Assembly: GCA_964058805.1 (NCBI GenBank) | Contig: CAXKVV010002144.1 | Coordinates: 1,426,001-1,490,000, forward strand | DNA: 64,000 nucleotides | Reading direction: 5' to 3' | Origin: Schoenoplectus triqueter | Lineage: Eukaryota; Streptophyta; Magnoliopsida; Poales; Cyperaceae | Shown here: positions 22,628 to 35,587 of the stretch, piece by piece | How positions within the stretch are numbered: position 1 is the stretch's first letter | Layout of the letters: every line of letters starts with the position of its first letter | Translations under genes and position numbers: made by a program | The notes under the pieces: model-generated | Database searches by the model: none | Seen by the model: the letters and a program-made list of their open reading frames with translations, nothing else | What the model was told of the DNA's origin: nothing

Positions 22628-25600
22628 GAGGTCGTCGGGTCTCGTTTTCATGTTTTGCGCGCCCGGACTCATTTTCGGCGGTACCGAAGGAGTCGTGTCC
22701 CGTTTTCATGTTTTGCGGTCCCGAACTCGTTTTCGGCGGTGCCGAGGGCGTCGGGTCCTGTTTTCATATTTTGTGCTCCCCGACTCATTTTCGGCGGTCC
22801 CGAGGGTGTTGCATACCGTTTTCATGTTTTGCGCTCCCGGACTCGTTTTCGGCGGTACCGAGGGCGTCGGGTCCCGTTTTCATGTTTTGCGCCCCCGGTC
22901 TCATTTTCGGCGGTATCGAGGGCGTCGGGTCCCGTGTTCATGTTTTGCGCTCCGCGACTCGTTTTCGGCGGTACCGATGGCGTCAGGACCCGTTTTCATG
23001 TTTTGCGCTCCCCGACTCATTTTCGGCGGTACCGACGGCGTCGAGACCCATTTTCAAGTTTTGCGCGCCCGGACTAGTTTTCGGCGGTATAGAGGGCGAC
23101 GGGTCCCAATTTCATGTTTTGCGCGCCCGGATTCGTTTTCGGCGGTACCGAGGGCGTCGGGTCCCGTTTTCTTAATTTGTGCGCTCGAACTCGTTTTCGG
23201 CGGTACCGAGGGTGTCGGGTCCCGTTTTCTTAATTTGGGCGCTCGAACTCGTTTTCGGCTGTACCGACGGCGTCGGGTCCCGTTTTCACGTTTTGCGCGC
23301 CCGGACTCGGTTTCGGCTGTACCGAGGGCGTCGGGTCCCGTTTTCACGTTTTGCGCGCACGGACTCGGTTTCTGCTGTACCGAGGGCGTCGGGACCCGTT
23401 ATCATGTTTTGCGCGCCCGGACCCGGTTTCGGCGGTACCGAGGGCGTCGGGACCCGTTATGATGGTTTAAGCGCCCGGACCCGGTTTCGGCGGTACCGAG
23501 GGCGTCGGGTCCCGTTTTCATGTTTTGCGCGCCCGGACCCGGTTTCGGCGGTACCGAGGGCGACGGGTCCCGTTTTCACGTTTTGCGCGCCCGGACTCGG
23601 TTCCGGCCGTACCGAGGGCGTCGGGACCCGCTATCATGTTTTGCGCGCCCGGACCCGGTTTCGGCGGTACCGAGGGCGTCGGGTCCCGTTTTCATGTTTT
23701 GCGCTCCCCGACTCATTTTCGGCGGTACCGATGGCGTCGCGTCTCGTTGTCATGTTTTGCGCGCCCGGACTAATTTTTGGCGGTACCGAGGGAGTCGGGT
23801 CCCGTTTTCATGTTTTGGGCGCCCGGACCCGGTTTCGGCGGTACCGAGGGCGTCAGGTCCCGTTTTCATGTTTTGCGCGCCCGGACCCGGTTTCGGCGGT
23901 ACCGAGGGCGTCGGGTCCCGTTTTCATGTTGTGCGCTCCCAAACTCGGTTTCGGCTGTACCGAGGGCTTCGGGTCCCGTTTTTTTGTTTTGCGCCCCCGG
24001 ATTTGTTTTCGGCGGTACCGAGGGCGTCGGGTCCCGTGTTCATGTTTTGCGCTCCCCGAATCATTTTCGGCGGTACCGATGGCGTCGCGACCCATTTTCA
24101 AGTTTTGCGCGCCCGGACTACTTTTCGGCGGTATAGAGGGCGACGGGTCCCAATTTCATGTTTTGCGCGCCCGGATTCGTTTTCGGCGGTACCGAGGGCG
24201 TCGGGTCCCGTTTTCTTAATTTGTGCGCTCGAACTCGTTTTCGGCGGTACCGAGGGCGTCGGGACCTGTTTTCTTAATTTGAGCGCTCGAACTCGTTTTA
24301 GGCGGTACCGACGGCGTCGGGTCCTGTTTTCACGTTTTGCGCGCCCGGAGTAGGTTTCGGCTGTACCGAGGGCGTCGGGACCCGTTATCATGTTTTGCGC
24401 GCCCGGACCCGGTTTCGGCGGTACCGAGGGCGTCGGGTCCCGTTTTCACGTTTTGCGCGCCCGGACTCGGTTTCGGCAGTACCGAGGGTGTCGGGACCCG
24501 TTAGCATGTTTTGCGCGCCCGGACCCGGTTTCGGCTATACCGAGGACGTCGGGTCCCGTTTTCATGTTTTGCGCGCCCGGACCCTATTTCGGCGGTACCG
24601 AGGGCGTCGGGTCCCGTTTTCACGTTTGGCGCGCCCGGACTCGGTTTCGGCCGTACCGAGGGCATCGGGACCCGTTATCATGTTTTGCGCGCCCGGACCC
24701 GGTTTCGGCGGTACCGAGGGCGTCGGGTCCCGTTTTCATGTTTTGCGCTCCCCGACTAATTTTCGGCGGTACCGATGGCGTCGCGTCTCATTGTCATGTT
24801 TTGCGCGCCCGGACTAATTTTCGGCGGTACCGAGGGAGTCGGGTCCCGTTTTCATGTTTTGGGCGCCCGGACCCGGTTTCGGCGGTACCGAGGGCGTCGG
24901 GTCCCGTTTTCTTAATTTGTGCGCTCGAACTCGTTTTCGGCGGTACCGAGGGCGTCGGGTCCCGTTTTCTTAATTTGGGCGCTCGAACTCGTTTTCGGCG
25001 GTACCGAGGGCGTCGGGACCCGTTTTCACGTTTCACGCGCCCGGACTCGTTTTCGGCAGTACCGAGGTCGTCGAGACCCGTTATCATGTTTTGCGCGCCC
25101 GGACCCGGTTTCGGCTATACCGAGGACGTCGGGTCCCGTTTTCATGTTTTGCGCGCCCGGACCCTATTTCGGCGGTACCGAGGGCGTCGGGTCCCGTTTT
25201 CACGTTTTGCGCGCCCGGACTCGGTTTCGGCCGTACCGAGGGCGTCGGGACCCGTTATCTTGTTTTGCGCGCCCGGACTCGGTTTCGGCGGTACCGAGGG
25301 CGTCGGGTCCTGTTTTCATGTTTTGCGCTCCCCGACTCATTTTCGGCGGTACCGATGGCGTCGCGTCTCGTTTTCATGTTTTGCTCTCTCGGACTCGTTT
25401 TCGGCTGCGCCGAGGGCGTCGCGTCTCGTTTTCATGTTTTGCGCGCCCGGACTCATTTTCGGCGGTACCGAGGGAGTCGTGTTCCGTTTTCATGTTTTGG
25501 GCGCCCGGACCCGGTTTCGGCGGTACCGAGGGCGTCGGGTCCCGTTTTCATGTTTTGCGCCACCGGACTCATTTTCGACGGTACCGATGGCGTCGAGACC

Positions 25601-27324
25601 TGTTTTCATGTTTTGCGCTCGCGGACTCGGTGTCGGCGGTCCCGAGGGCGTCGGGTCCCGTGTTCATGTTTTGCGCTCCGCGACTCGTTTTCGGCGGTAC
25701 CGATGGCGTCGGGACCCGTTTTCATGTTTTGCGCTCTCGGACTCGCTTTCGGCAGTACCGAGGGCGTCGGTTCCCGTTTTCATTTTTTGCGCGCCCAAAC
25801 TCGGTTTCGGCGGTACCGAGGGCTTCGGGTCCCGTTTTCTTGTTTTGCGCCCCCGGACTTGTTTTCGGCGGTACCGAGGGCGTCGGGTCCCGTGTACATG
25901 TTTTGCGCTCCGCGACTCGTTTTCGGCGGTACCGATGGCGTCAGGACCCGTTTTCATGTTTTGCGCTCCCCGACTCATTTTCGGCGGTACCGACGGCGTC
26001 GAGACCCATTTTCAAGTTTTGCGCGCCCGGACTAGTTTTCGGCGGTATAGAGGGCGACGGGTCCCAATTTCATGTTTTGCGCGCCCGGATTCGTTTTCGG
26101 CGGTACCGAGGGCGTCGGGTCCCGTTTTCTTAATTTGTGCGCTCGAACTCGTTTTCGGCGGTACCGAGGGAGTCGGGTCCCGTTTTCTTAATTTGGGCGC
26201 CCGAACTCGTTTTCGGCGGTACCGACGGCGTCGGGTCCCGTTTTCACGTTTTGCGCGCCCGGACTCGGTTTCAGCTGTACCGAGGGCGTCGGGACCCGTT
26301 ATCATGTTTTGCGCGCCCGGACCCGGTTTCGGCGGTACCGAGGGCGTCGGGTCCCGTTTTCATGTTTTGCGCGCCCGGACCCGGTTTCGGCGGTACCGAG
26401 GGCGTCGGGACCCGTTATCATGTTTTAAGCGCCCGGACCCGGTTTCGGCGGTAACGAGGACGTCGGGTCCCGTTTTCATGTTTTGCGCGCCCGGACCCGG
26501 TTTCGGCGGTACCGAGGGCGACGGGTCCCGTTTTCACGTTTTGCGCGCCCGGACTCGGTTCCGGCCGTACCGAGGGCGTCGGGACCCGCTATCATGTTTT
26601 GCGCGCCCGGACCCGGTTTCGGCGGTACCGAGGGCGTCGGGTCCCGTTTTCATGTTTTGCGCTCCCCGACTCATTTTCGGCGGTACCAATGGCGTCGCGT
26701 CTCGTTGTCATGTTTTGCGCGCCCGGACTAATTTTCGGCGGTACCGAGGGAGTCGGGTCCCGTTTTCATGTTTTGGGCGCCCGGACCCGGTTTCGGCGGT
26801 ACCGAGGGCGTCGGGTCCCGTTTTCTTAATTTGTGCGCTCGAACTCGTTTTCGGCGGTACCGAGGGCTTCGGGTCCCGTTTTCTTAATTTGGGCGCTCGA
26901 ACTCGTTTTCGGCGGTACCGAGGGCGTCGGGACCCGTTTTCACGTTTCGCGAGCCCGGACTCGGTTTCAGCAGTACCGAGGTTGTCGAGACCCGTTATCA
27001 TGTTTTGCGCGCCCGGAACTGGTTTCGGCGGTACCGAGGGCGTCAGGTCCCGTTTTCACGTTTTGCGCGCCCGGACTCGTTTTCGGCGGTACCGAGGGCG
27101 CCGGTCCCGTTTTCATGTTTTGCGCACCCGGACTCGTTTTCGGCGGTACCGACGGCGTCGGGTCCCGTGTTCATGTTTTGCGCTCCGCGACACGTTTTCG
27201 GCGGTACCGATGGCTTCAGGACCCGTTTTCAAGTTTTGCGCTCTCTGACTCGTTTTCGGCGGTACCGATGGCGTCGGGTCCCGTTTTCTTTTTTTGCGCG
27301 ACCGAACTCGTTTTCGGCGGTACC

Positions 27325-27336
27325 GATGGTGGCGCC
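27325..27336 (+). repeat. 12-bp internal duplication creating a 70-bp monomer (variant)
   Basis: GATGGTGGCGCC, one change from the usual insertion, within the 2040-bp unit between landmarks 26046 and 28086 (35 monomers plus 10 bp). Confidence 0.88.
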
Positions 27337-30300
27337 GAGGTCGTCGGGTCTCGTTTTCATGTTTTGCGCGCCCGGACTCATTTTCGGCGGTACCGAAGGA
27401 GTCGTGTCCCGTTTTCATGTTTTGCGGTCCCGAACTCGTTTTCGGCGGTGCCGAGGGCGTCGGGTCCCGTTTTCATACTTTGTGCTCCCCGACTCATTTT
27501 CGGCGGTCCCGAGGGTGTTGCATACCGTTTTCATGTTTTGCGCTCCCGGACTCGTTTTCGGCGGTACCGAGGGCGTCGGTCCCGTTTTCATGTTTTGCGC
27601 TCCCCGTCTCGTTTTCGGCGGTACCGATGGCGTCGGGACCCGTTTTCATGTTTTGCGATCGCGGACTCTATTTCGACAGAACCGAGGGCGTCGGGTCCCG
27701 TTTTCATGTTTTGCGCGCCCGAACTCGGTTTCGGCGGTACCGACGGCGTCCGGTCCCGTGTTCATGTTTTGCGCTCCGCGACTCGTTTTCGGCGGTACCG
27801 ATGGCGTCGGGACCCTTTTTCATGTTTTGCGCTCTCGGACTCGATTTCGGCAGTACCGAGGGCGTCGGGTCCCGTTTTCATGTTTTGCGCGCCCAAACTC
27901 GGTTTCGGCGGTACCGAGGGCTTCGGGTCCCGTTTTCTTGTTTTGCGCCCCCGGACTTGTTTTCGGCGGTACCGAGGGCGTCGGGTCCCGTGTTCATGTT
28001 TTGCGCTCCCCGACTCATTTTCGGCGGTACCGACGGCGTCGAGACCCATTTTCAAGTTTTGCGCGCCCGGACTAGTTTTCGGCGGTATAGAGGGCGACGG
28101 GTCCCAATTTCATGTTTTGCGCGCCCGGATTCGTTTTCGGCGGTACCGAGGGCGTCGGGTCCCGTTTTCTTAATTTGTGCGCTCGAACTCGTTTTCGGCG
28201 GTACCGAGGGCGTCGGGTCCCGTTTTCTTAATTTGGGCGCTCGAACTCGTTTTCGGCGGTACCGACGGCGTCGGGTCCCGTTTTCACGTTTTGCGCGTCC
28301 GGACTCGGTTTCGGCTGTATCGAGGGCGTCGGGACCAGTTATCATGTTTTGCTCGCCCGGACCCGGTTACGGCGGTACCGAGGACGTCGGGTCCCGTTTT
28401 CATGTTTTGCTCGCCCGGACCCGGTTTCGGCGGTACCGAGGACGTCGGGTCCCGTTATCATGTTTTGCGCGCCCGGACCCGGTTTCGGCGGTTCCGAGGG
28501 CGTCGGGTCCCGTTTTCATGTTTTTCGCTACCCGACTCATTTTCGGCGGTACCGATGGCGTCGCGTCTCGTTTTCAAGTTTTGCGCGCCCGGACTAATTT
28601 TCGGCGGTAACGAGGGAGTCGGGTCCCGTTTTCTTAAATTGTGCGCTCGAACTCGTTTTCGGCGGTACCGAGGGCGTCGGGTCCCGTTTTCTTAATTTGG
28701 GCGCTCGAACTCGTTTTCGGCGGTACCGAGGGCGTCGGGACCCGTTTCCACGTTTTGCGCGCCCGGAACCGGTTTAGGCGGTACCGAGGGCGTCGGGACC
28801 CGTTTCCACGTTTTGCGCGCCCGGAACCGGTTTAGGCGGTACCGAGGGCGTCGGGTCACGTTTTCACGTTTTGCGCGCCCGGACTCGGTTTCGGCAGTAC
28901 CGAGGGCGTCGGGACCCGATATCATGTTTTGCGCGCCCGGACCCTGTTTCGGCGGTACCGAGGGTGTCGGGTCCCGTTTTCATGTTTTGCGCTCCCCGAC
29001 TCATTTTCGGCGGTACCGATGGCGTCGCGCCCCATTTTCATGTTTTGCGCTCTCGGACTCGTTTTCGGCTGCGCCGAGGGCGTCGCGTCTCGTTTTCATG
29101 TTTTGCGCACCCGGACTCATTTTCGACGGTACCGAGGGAGTCGTGTACCGTTTTCATGTTTTGGGCGCCCGGACCCGGTTTCGGCGGTACCGAGGGCGTC
29201 GGGTCCCGTTTTCATGTTTTGAGCTCCCCGACTCATTTTCGACGGTACCGATGGCGTCGAGACCTGTTTTCATGTTTTGCGCTCGCGGACTCGGTGTCGG
29301 CGGTCCCGAGGGCGTCGAGTCCCGTTTTCATGTATTGCTCTCCCGAACTCGTTTTCGGCGGTACCGAGGGCGTCGAGTCCCGTTTTCATGTTTTGCGCAC
29401 CCGGATTCATTTTAGGCGGTACCGACGGCGTCGGGTCCCGTGTTCATGTTTTGTGCTCCGCGACTCGTTTTCGGCGGTACCGATGGCTTCGGGACCCGTT
29501 TTCATGTTTTGCGCTCTCGGACTCGTTTTTGGCGGTAACGAAGGAGTCGTGTCCCGTTTTCATGTTTTGCGCGCCCGAACTCGGTTTCGGCGGTACCGAG
29601 GGCGTCGGGTCCCGTTTTCATGTTTTGCGCTCCGGGACTCGTTTTCGGCGGTACCGAGGGCGTCGGGTCCCGTTTTCATGTTTTGCGCTCCCCGACTCGT
29701 TTTCGGCGGTACCGAGGGCGTCGGGTCCCGTTTTCATGTTTTGCGCTCCCCGACTCGTTTTCGGCGGTACCGAGGTCGTCGGGTCCCGTTTTCATGTTTT
29801 GCGCTCCACGACTCGTTTTCGGCGGTACCGAGGGCGTCGGGTCCCGTTTTCATGTTTTGCGCTCCCCGACTCGTTTTCGGCGGTAACGAGGGCGTCGGGT
29901 CCCGTTTTCTTAATTTGTGCGCTCGAACTCGTTTTCGGCGGTACCGAGGGCGTCGGGTCCCGTTTTCTTAATTTGGGCGCTCGAAGTCGTTTTCGGCGGT
30001 ACCGATTGCGTCGGGACCCGTTTTCACGTTTCGCGCGCCCGGACTCGGTTTCGGCAGTACCGAGGTCGTCGAGACCCGTTATCATGTTTTGCGCGCCCGG
30101 AACCGGTTTCGGCGGTACCGAGGGCGTCGGGTCCTGTTTTCACGTTTGGCGCGCCCGGACTCGGTTTCGGCAGTACCGAGGGCGTCGGGACCCGTTATCA
30201 TGTTTTGCGCGCCCGGACCCGGTTTCGGCGGTACCGAGGGCGTCGGGTCCCGTTTTCATGTTTTGCGCTCCCCGACTCATTTTCGGCGGTACCGATGGCG

Positions 30301-30826
30301 TCGCGCCCCGTTTTCATGTTTTGCGCTCTCGGACTCGTTTTCGGCTGCGCCGAGGGCGTCGCGTCTCGTTTTCATGTTTTGCGCGCCCGGACTCATTTTC
30401 GGCGGTACCGAGGGAGTCGTGTCCCGTTTTCATGTTTTGGGGCGCCCGGACCCGGTTTCGGCGGTACCGAGGGCGTCGGGTCTCGTTTGCATGTTTTGCG
30501 CTCCCCGACTCATTTTCGACGGTACCGATGGCGTCGAGACCTGTTTTCATGTTTTGCGCTCGCGGACACGGTGTCGGAGGTCCCGAGGGCGTCGAGTCCC
30601 GTTTTCATGTTTTGCGCTCCCGGACTCGTTTTCGGCGGTACCGAGGGTGCCGGGTCCCGTGTTCATGTTTTGCGCTCCGCTACACGTTTTCGGCGGCACC
30701 GATGGCTTCGGGACCCTTTTTCTAGTTTTGCGCTCTCTAACTCGTTTTCGGCGGTACCGATAGCGTCGGGTCCCGTTTTCATGTTTTGCGCGCCCGAACT
30801 CGTTTTCGGCGGTACCGATGGCGGCG

Positions 30827-30838
30827 CCGAGGTCGTCG
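30827..30838 (+). repeat. 12-bp internal duplication creating a 70-bp monomer
   Basis: GATGGCGGCGCC insertion within the 3608-bp interval between landmarks 28086 and 31694 (62 monomers plus 12 bp). It is the last one seen; the related monomer near 34640 has GGCGGCGCCGAGG without the extra 12 bp. Confidence 0.9.
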
Positions 30839-33619
30839 GGTCTCGTTTTCATGTTTTGCGCGCCCGGACTCATTTTCGGCGGTACCGAAGGAGTCGTGTC
30901 CCGTTTTCATGTTTTGCGGTCCCGGACTCGTTTTCGGCGGTGCCGAGGGCGTCGGGTCCCGTTTTCATGTTTTGTGCTCCCCGACTCGTTTTCGGCGGTA
31001 CCGAGGGCGTCGGGTCTCGTTTTCATGTTTTGCGCTCCCGGACTCGTTTTCGACGGTACCGAGGGCGTCGGGTCCCGTTTTCATGTTTTGTGCTCCCTGA
31101 CTCGTTTGCGGCGGTACCGTTGGCGTCAGGACCCGTTTTCATGTTTTGCGCACGCGGACTCGTTTTCGGCGGTACCGATGGCGTCGCGTCCCGTTTTCAT
31201 GTTTTGCGCACCCGGACTCGTTTTCGGCGGTACCGAGGGCGTCGGTCCCGTTTTCATGTTTTGCACTCCCCGACTCGTTTTCGGCGGTACCGATGGCGTC
31301 GGGACCCGTTTTCATGTTTTGCGATCTCGGACTCGATTTCGGCGGTACCGAGGGCGTCGGGTCCCGTTTTCATGTTTTGCGCGCCCGGGCCCGGTTTCGG
31401 CGGTATAGAGGGCGTCGGGTCCCGTTTTCATGTTTTGCGCTCCCAAACTCGGTTTCGGCGGCACCGAGGGCTTCGGGTCCCGTTTTCTTGTTTTGCGCCC
31501 CCGGACTAGTTTTCGGCGGTACCGAGGGCGTCAGGTCCCGTGTTCATGTTATGCGCTCCGCGACTCGTTTTCGGCGGTACCGATGGCGTCAGGACCCGTT
31601 TTCATGTTTTGCGCTTCTCGAGTCATTTTCGGCGGAACCGACGGCGTCGAGACCCGTTTTCAAGTTTTGCGCGCCCGGACTAGTTTTCGGCGGTATAGAG
31701 GGCGACCGGTCCCAATTTCATGTTTTGCGCGCCCGGATTCGTTTTCGGCGGTACCGAGGGCGTCGGGTCCCGTTTTCTTAATTTGTGCGCTCGAACTCGT
31801 TTTCGGCGGTACCGAGGGCGTCGGGTCCCGTTTTCTTAATTTGGGCGCTCGAACTCGTTTTCGGCGGTACCGACGGCGTCGGGTCCCGTTTTCGAGTTTT
31901 GCGCGCCCGGCCTCGGTTTCGGCTGTACCGAGGGCGTCGGGACCCGTTATCATGTTTTGCGCGCCCGGACCCGGTTTCGGCGGTACCGAGGGCGTCGGGT
32001 CCCGTTTTCACGTTTTGCGCGCCCGGACTCAGTTTCGGCTGTACCGAGGGCGTCGGGACCCGTTATCATGTTTTGCGCGCCCGGACCCGGTTTCGGCGGT
32101 ACCGTGGGCGTCGGATCCCGTTTTCATGTTTTGCGCGCCCGGACCCGGTTTCGGCGGTACCGAGGGCGTCGGTACCCGTTATCATGTTTTGCGCGCCCGG
32201 ACCCGGTTTCGGCGGTACCGAGGACGTCGGGTCCCGTTTTCATGTTTTGCGCGCCCGGACCCGGTTTCGGCGGTACCGAGGGCGTCGGGTCCCGTTTTCA
32301 CGTTTTGCGCGACCGGACTCGGTTTCGGCCGTACCGAGGGCGTCGGGACCCGTTATCATGTTTTGCGCGCCCGGACCCGGTTTCGGCGGTAACGAGGGCG
32401 TCGGGTCCTGTTTTCATGTTTTGCGCTCCCCGACTCATTTTCGGCGGTACCGATGGCGTCGCGTCTCGTTTTCATGTTTTGCGCGCCCGGAATAATTTTC
32501 GGCGGTACCGAGGGAGTCGGGTCCCGTTTTCATGTTTTGGGCGCCCGGACCCTGTTTCGACGGTACCGAGGGCGTCGGGTCCCGTTTTCTTAATTTGTGC
32601 GCTCGAACTCGTTTTCGGCGGTACCGAGGGCGTCGGGTCCCGTTATCATGTTTTGCGCGTCCGGAACCGGTTTCGGCGGTACCGAGGGCGTCGGGTCCCG
32701 TTTTCACGTTTTGCGCGCCCGGACTCGGTTTCGGCAGTATCGAGGGCGTCGGGACCCGATATCATGTTTTGCGCGCCCGGACTCGGTTTCGGCGGTACCG
32801 AGGGCGTGGGGTCCCGTTTTCATGTTTTGTGCTCCCCGACTCATTTTCGGCGGTACCGATGGCGTCGCGCACCGTTTTCATGTTTTGCGCTCTCGGACTC
32901 GTTTTCGGCTGCGCCGAGGGCGTCGCGTCTCGTTTTCATGTTTTGCGCGCCCGGACAAATTTTCGGCGGTACCGAGGGAGTCGTGTCCCGTTTTCATGTT
33001 TTGGGCGTCCGGACCCGGTTTCGGCGGTACCGAGGGCGTCGGGTCCCGTTTTCTTAATTTGTGCGCTCGAACTCGTTTTTGGCGGTACCGAGGGCGTCGG
33101 GACCCGTTATCAGGTTTTGCGCGCCCGGACCCGGTTTCGGCGGTACCGAGGGCGTCGGATCCCGTTTTCATGTTTTGCGCTCCCCGACTCATTTTCGGCG
33201 GTACCGATGGCGTCGCGCCCCGTTTTCATGTTTTGCGCTCTCGGACTCGTTTTCGGCTGCGCCGAGGGCGTCGCGTCTCGTTTTCATGTTTTGCGCGCCC
33301 GGACTCATTTTCGGCGGTACCGAGGGAGTCGTGTCCCGTTTTCATGTTTTGGGGCGCCCGGACCCGGTTTCGGCGGTACCGAGGGCGTCGGGTCCCGTTT
33401 TTATGTTTTGCGCTCCCCGACACATTTTCGACAGTACCGATGGCGTCGAGACCTGTTTTCATGTTTTGCGCTCGCGGACTCGTCTTCGGCGGTACCGACG
33501 GCGTCGGGTCCCGTGTTCATGTTTTGCGATCCGCGACACGTTTTCGGCGGCACCGATGGCTTCGGGACCCGTTTTCAAGTTTTGCGCTCTCTGACTCGTT
33601 TTCGACGGTACCGATAGCG

Positions 33620-34370
33620 TCGGGTCCCGTTTTCATGTTTTGCGCGCCCGAACTCGGTTTCGGCGGTACCGAGGGCGTCGGGTGTCGTTTTCATGTTTTG
33701 TGCGCCCGGACTCATTTTCGGCGGTACGGAGGGAGTCGTGTCCCGTTTTCATGTTTTGCGATCCCGGACTCGTTTTCGACGGTACCGAGGGCGTCGGTCC
33801 TGTTTTCATGTTTTGCGCTCCGCGACTCGTTTTCGGCGGTACCGATGGCGTCGGGACCCGTTTTCATGTTTTGCGCTCCCGGACTCGTTTTCGGCGGTAT
33901 CGATGGCGTCGGGTCCCGTTTTTATGTTTTGCGCGCCCGAACACGGTTTCGGCGGTACAGAGGGCGTCGGGTCCCGTTTTCATGTTTTGCGCTCCCGGAC
34001 TCGTTTTCGGCGGTACCGAGGGCGTCGGGTCCCGTTTTCATGTTTTGCGCTCCCCGACTCGTTTTCGGCGGTACCGATGGCGTCGGGACCCGTTTTCATG
34101 TTTTGCGCTCGCGGACTCGGTTTCGGCGGTCCCGTGGGAGTCGCGTCCCGTTTTCATGTTTTGCGCTCCCGGACTCGTTTTCGGCGGTACCGAGGGCGTC
34201 GGGTCCCGTTTTAATGTTTTGCGCTCCCCGACTCGTTTTCGGCGGTACCGATGGCGTGGAGACCCGTTTTCATGTTTTGCGCTCTCGGACTCGTTTTCAT
34301 GTTTTGCGCTCACGGACTCGTTTTCATGTTTTGCGCCCCCGAACTCGTTTTCGGCGGTACCGAGGGCGTT
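33620..34370 (+). repeat. 751-bp segmental duplication, copy 1
   Basis: This block matches 35588-36338 at a constant offset of 1968 bp, including the rare GGGTGTCGTTTTC and GGTACGGAGGGAGTCG variants and a tandem pair of 27-bp half monomers (34292-34318 and 34319-34345). About five single-base differences were seen, for example GTGGGAGTCGCG here against GAGGGAGTCGAG in the partner. The offset is 34 monomers minus 4 bp, matching the 57-bp monomers in the interval. Confidence 0.88.
34292..34345 (+). repeat. Tandem pair of 27-bp half monomers
   Basis: Two consecutive 27-bp half monomers, CGTTTTCATG...CTCACGGACT then CGTTTTCATG...CCCCGAACT. The half monomer has itself been duplicated in tandem here, so it can behave as a unit. 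Confidence 0.88.
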
Positions 34371-35587
34371 GGGTCCCGTGTTCATGTTTTGCGCTCCCCG
34401 ACTCGTTTTCGGCGGTACCGATGGCGTCGGGACCCGTTTTCATGTTTTGCGCGTTCGGACTCGGTTTCGGCAGTACCGAGGGCGTCGGGACCCGTTATCA
34501 TGTTTTGCGCGCCCGGACCCGATTTCGGTGGTACCGAGGGCGTCGGGTCCCGTTTTCATGTTTTACGCACCCCGACTCATTTTCGACGGTACCGATGGCG
34601 TCGAGACCCGTTTTCATGATTTGCGCTCTCGGACTCGTTTTCGGCGGCGCCGAGGTCGTCGGGTCTCGTTTTCATGTTTTGCGCGCCCGGACTCATTTTC
34701 GGCGGTACCGAGGGCGTCGGGTCCCGTTTTCATGTTTTGCGCACACGGACTCGTTTTCGATGGTACCGAGGGCGTCGGGTACCGTTTTCATGTTTTGCGC
34801 TCCCTGACTCGTTTGCGGCGGTACCGTTGGCGTCAAGACCCGTTTTCATGTTTTGCGCTCGCGGACTCGTTTTCGGCGGTACCGATGGCGTCGCGTCCCG
34901 TTTTCATGTTTTGCGCTCCCGGACTCGTTTTTCGGCGGTACCGAGGGCGTCGGGTCCCGTTTTCAAGTTTTGCGCACCCGGACTCGTTTTCGGCGGTACC
35001 GAGGGCGTCGGGTCCCATGTTCATGTTTTGCGCTCGCGGACTCGATTTCGGCGGTACCGAGGGCGTCGGGTCCCGTTTTCATGTTTTGCGGGCCCGGACT
35101 CGGTTTCGGCGGTCCCGAGGGTGTCGAGTACCGTCTTCATGTTTTGCGCTCCCCGACTCGTTTGCGGCGGTACCGTTAGCGTCGGGACCCGTTTTCATGT
35201 TTTGCGCTCCCGGACTCGATTTCGGTGGAACCGAGTGCGTCGAGTTTCGTTTTCTTAATTTGGGCGCTCGAACTCGGTTTCGGCGGTGCCGAGGGCGTCG
35301 TGTCCCGTGTTCATGTTTTGCGCTCCCCGACTCGTTTTCAGCGGTACCGATGGCGTCGGGACCCGTTTTCATGTTTTGCGCTCTCGGACTCGATTTCGGC
35401 CGTACCGAGGGCGTCGGGTCCCGTTTTCATGTTTTGTCCCCCCGGACTCATTTTCGGCGGTACCGTGGGCGTCGTGTCCCGTGTTCATGTTTTGCGCTCC
35501 ACGACTCGTTTTCGGCAGTACCGATGGCGTCGGGACCCGTTTTCATGTTTTGCGCTCTCGGACTCAATGTCGGCGGTACCGAGGGCG

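Larger units (their letters stand above)
11736..33070 (+). repeat. 58-bp satellite array, domain G (paired CTTAATTTG higher-order domain)
   Basis: This 21-kb domain is built from variable-length higher-order units. One landmark is the TATAGAGGGCGACGGG monomer, at 11790, 17427, 19585, 21453, 23088, 24132, 26046, 28086 and 31694. Another is an adjacent pair of CTTAATTTGTG and CTTAATTTGGG monomers 58 bp apart, for example 14077/14135, 17509/17567, 21535/21593, 26128/26186, 29908/29966 and 31777/31835. The third is runs of GCGCGCCCGGACCCGG monomers ending in CCCGTTATCATG. Most units also carry one 70-bp monomer. A linked later block has GGTCCCGAGGGTGTTGCATACCG-type variants near 16860, 19310, 21055, 22805 and 27520. 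No unrelated sequence was seen across the domain. Confidence 0.93.

Noticed and set aside
11874..33060. CTTAATTTG monomers as promoter or TATA-like elements
   Set aside because: They are regular variants of the CATG part of the monomer, without other promoter features or a downstream gene.
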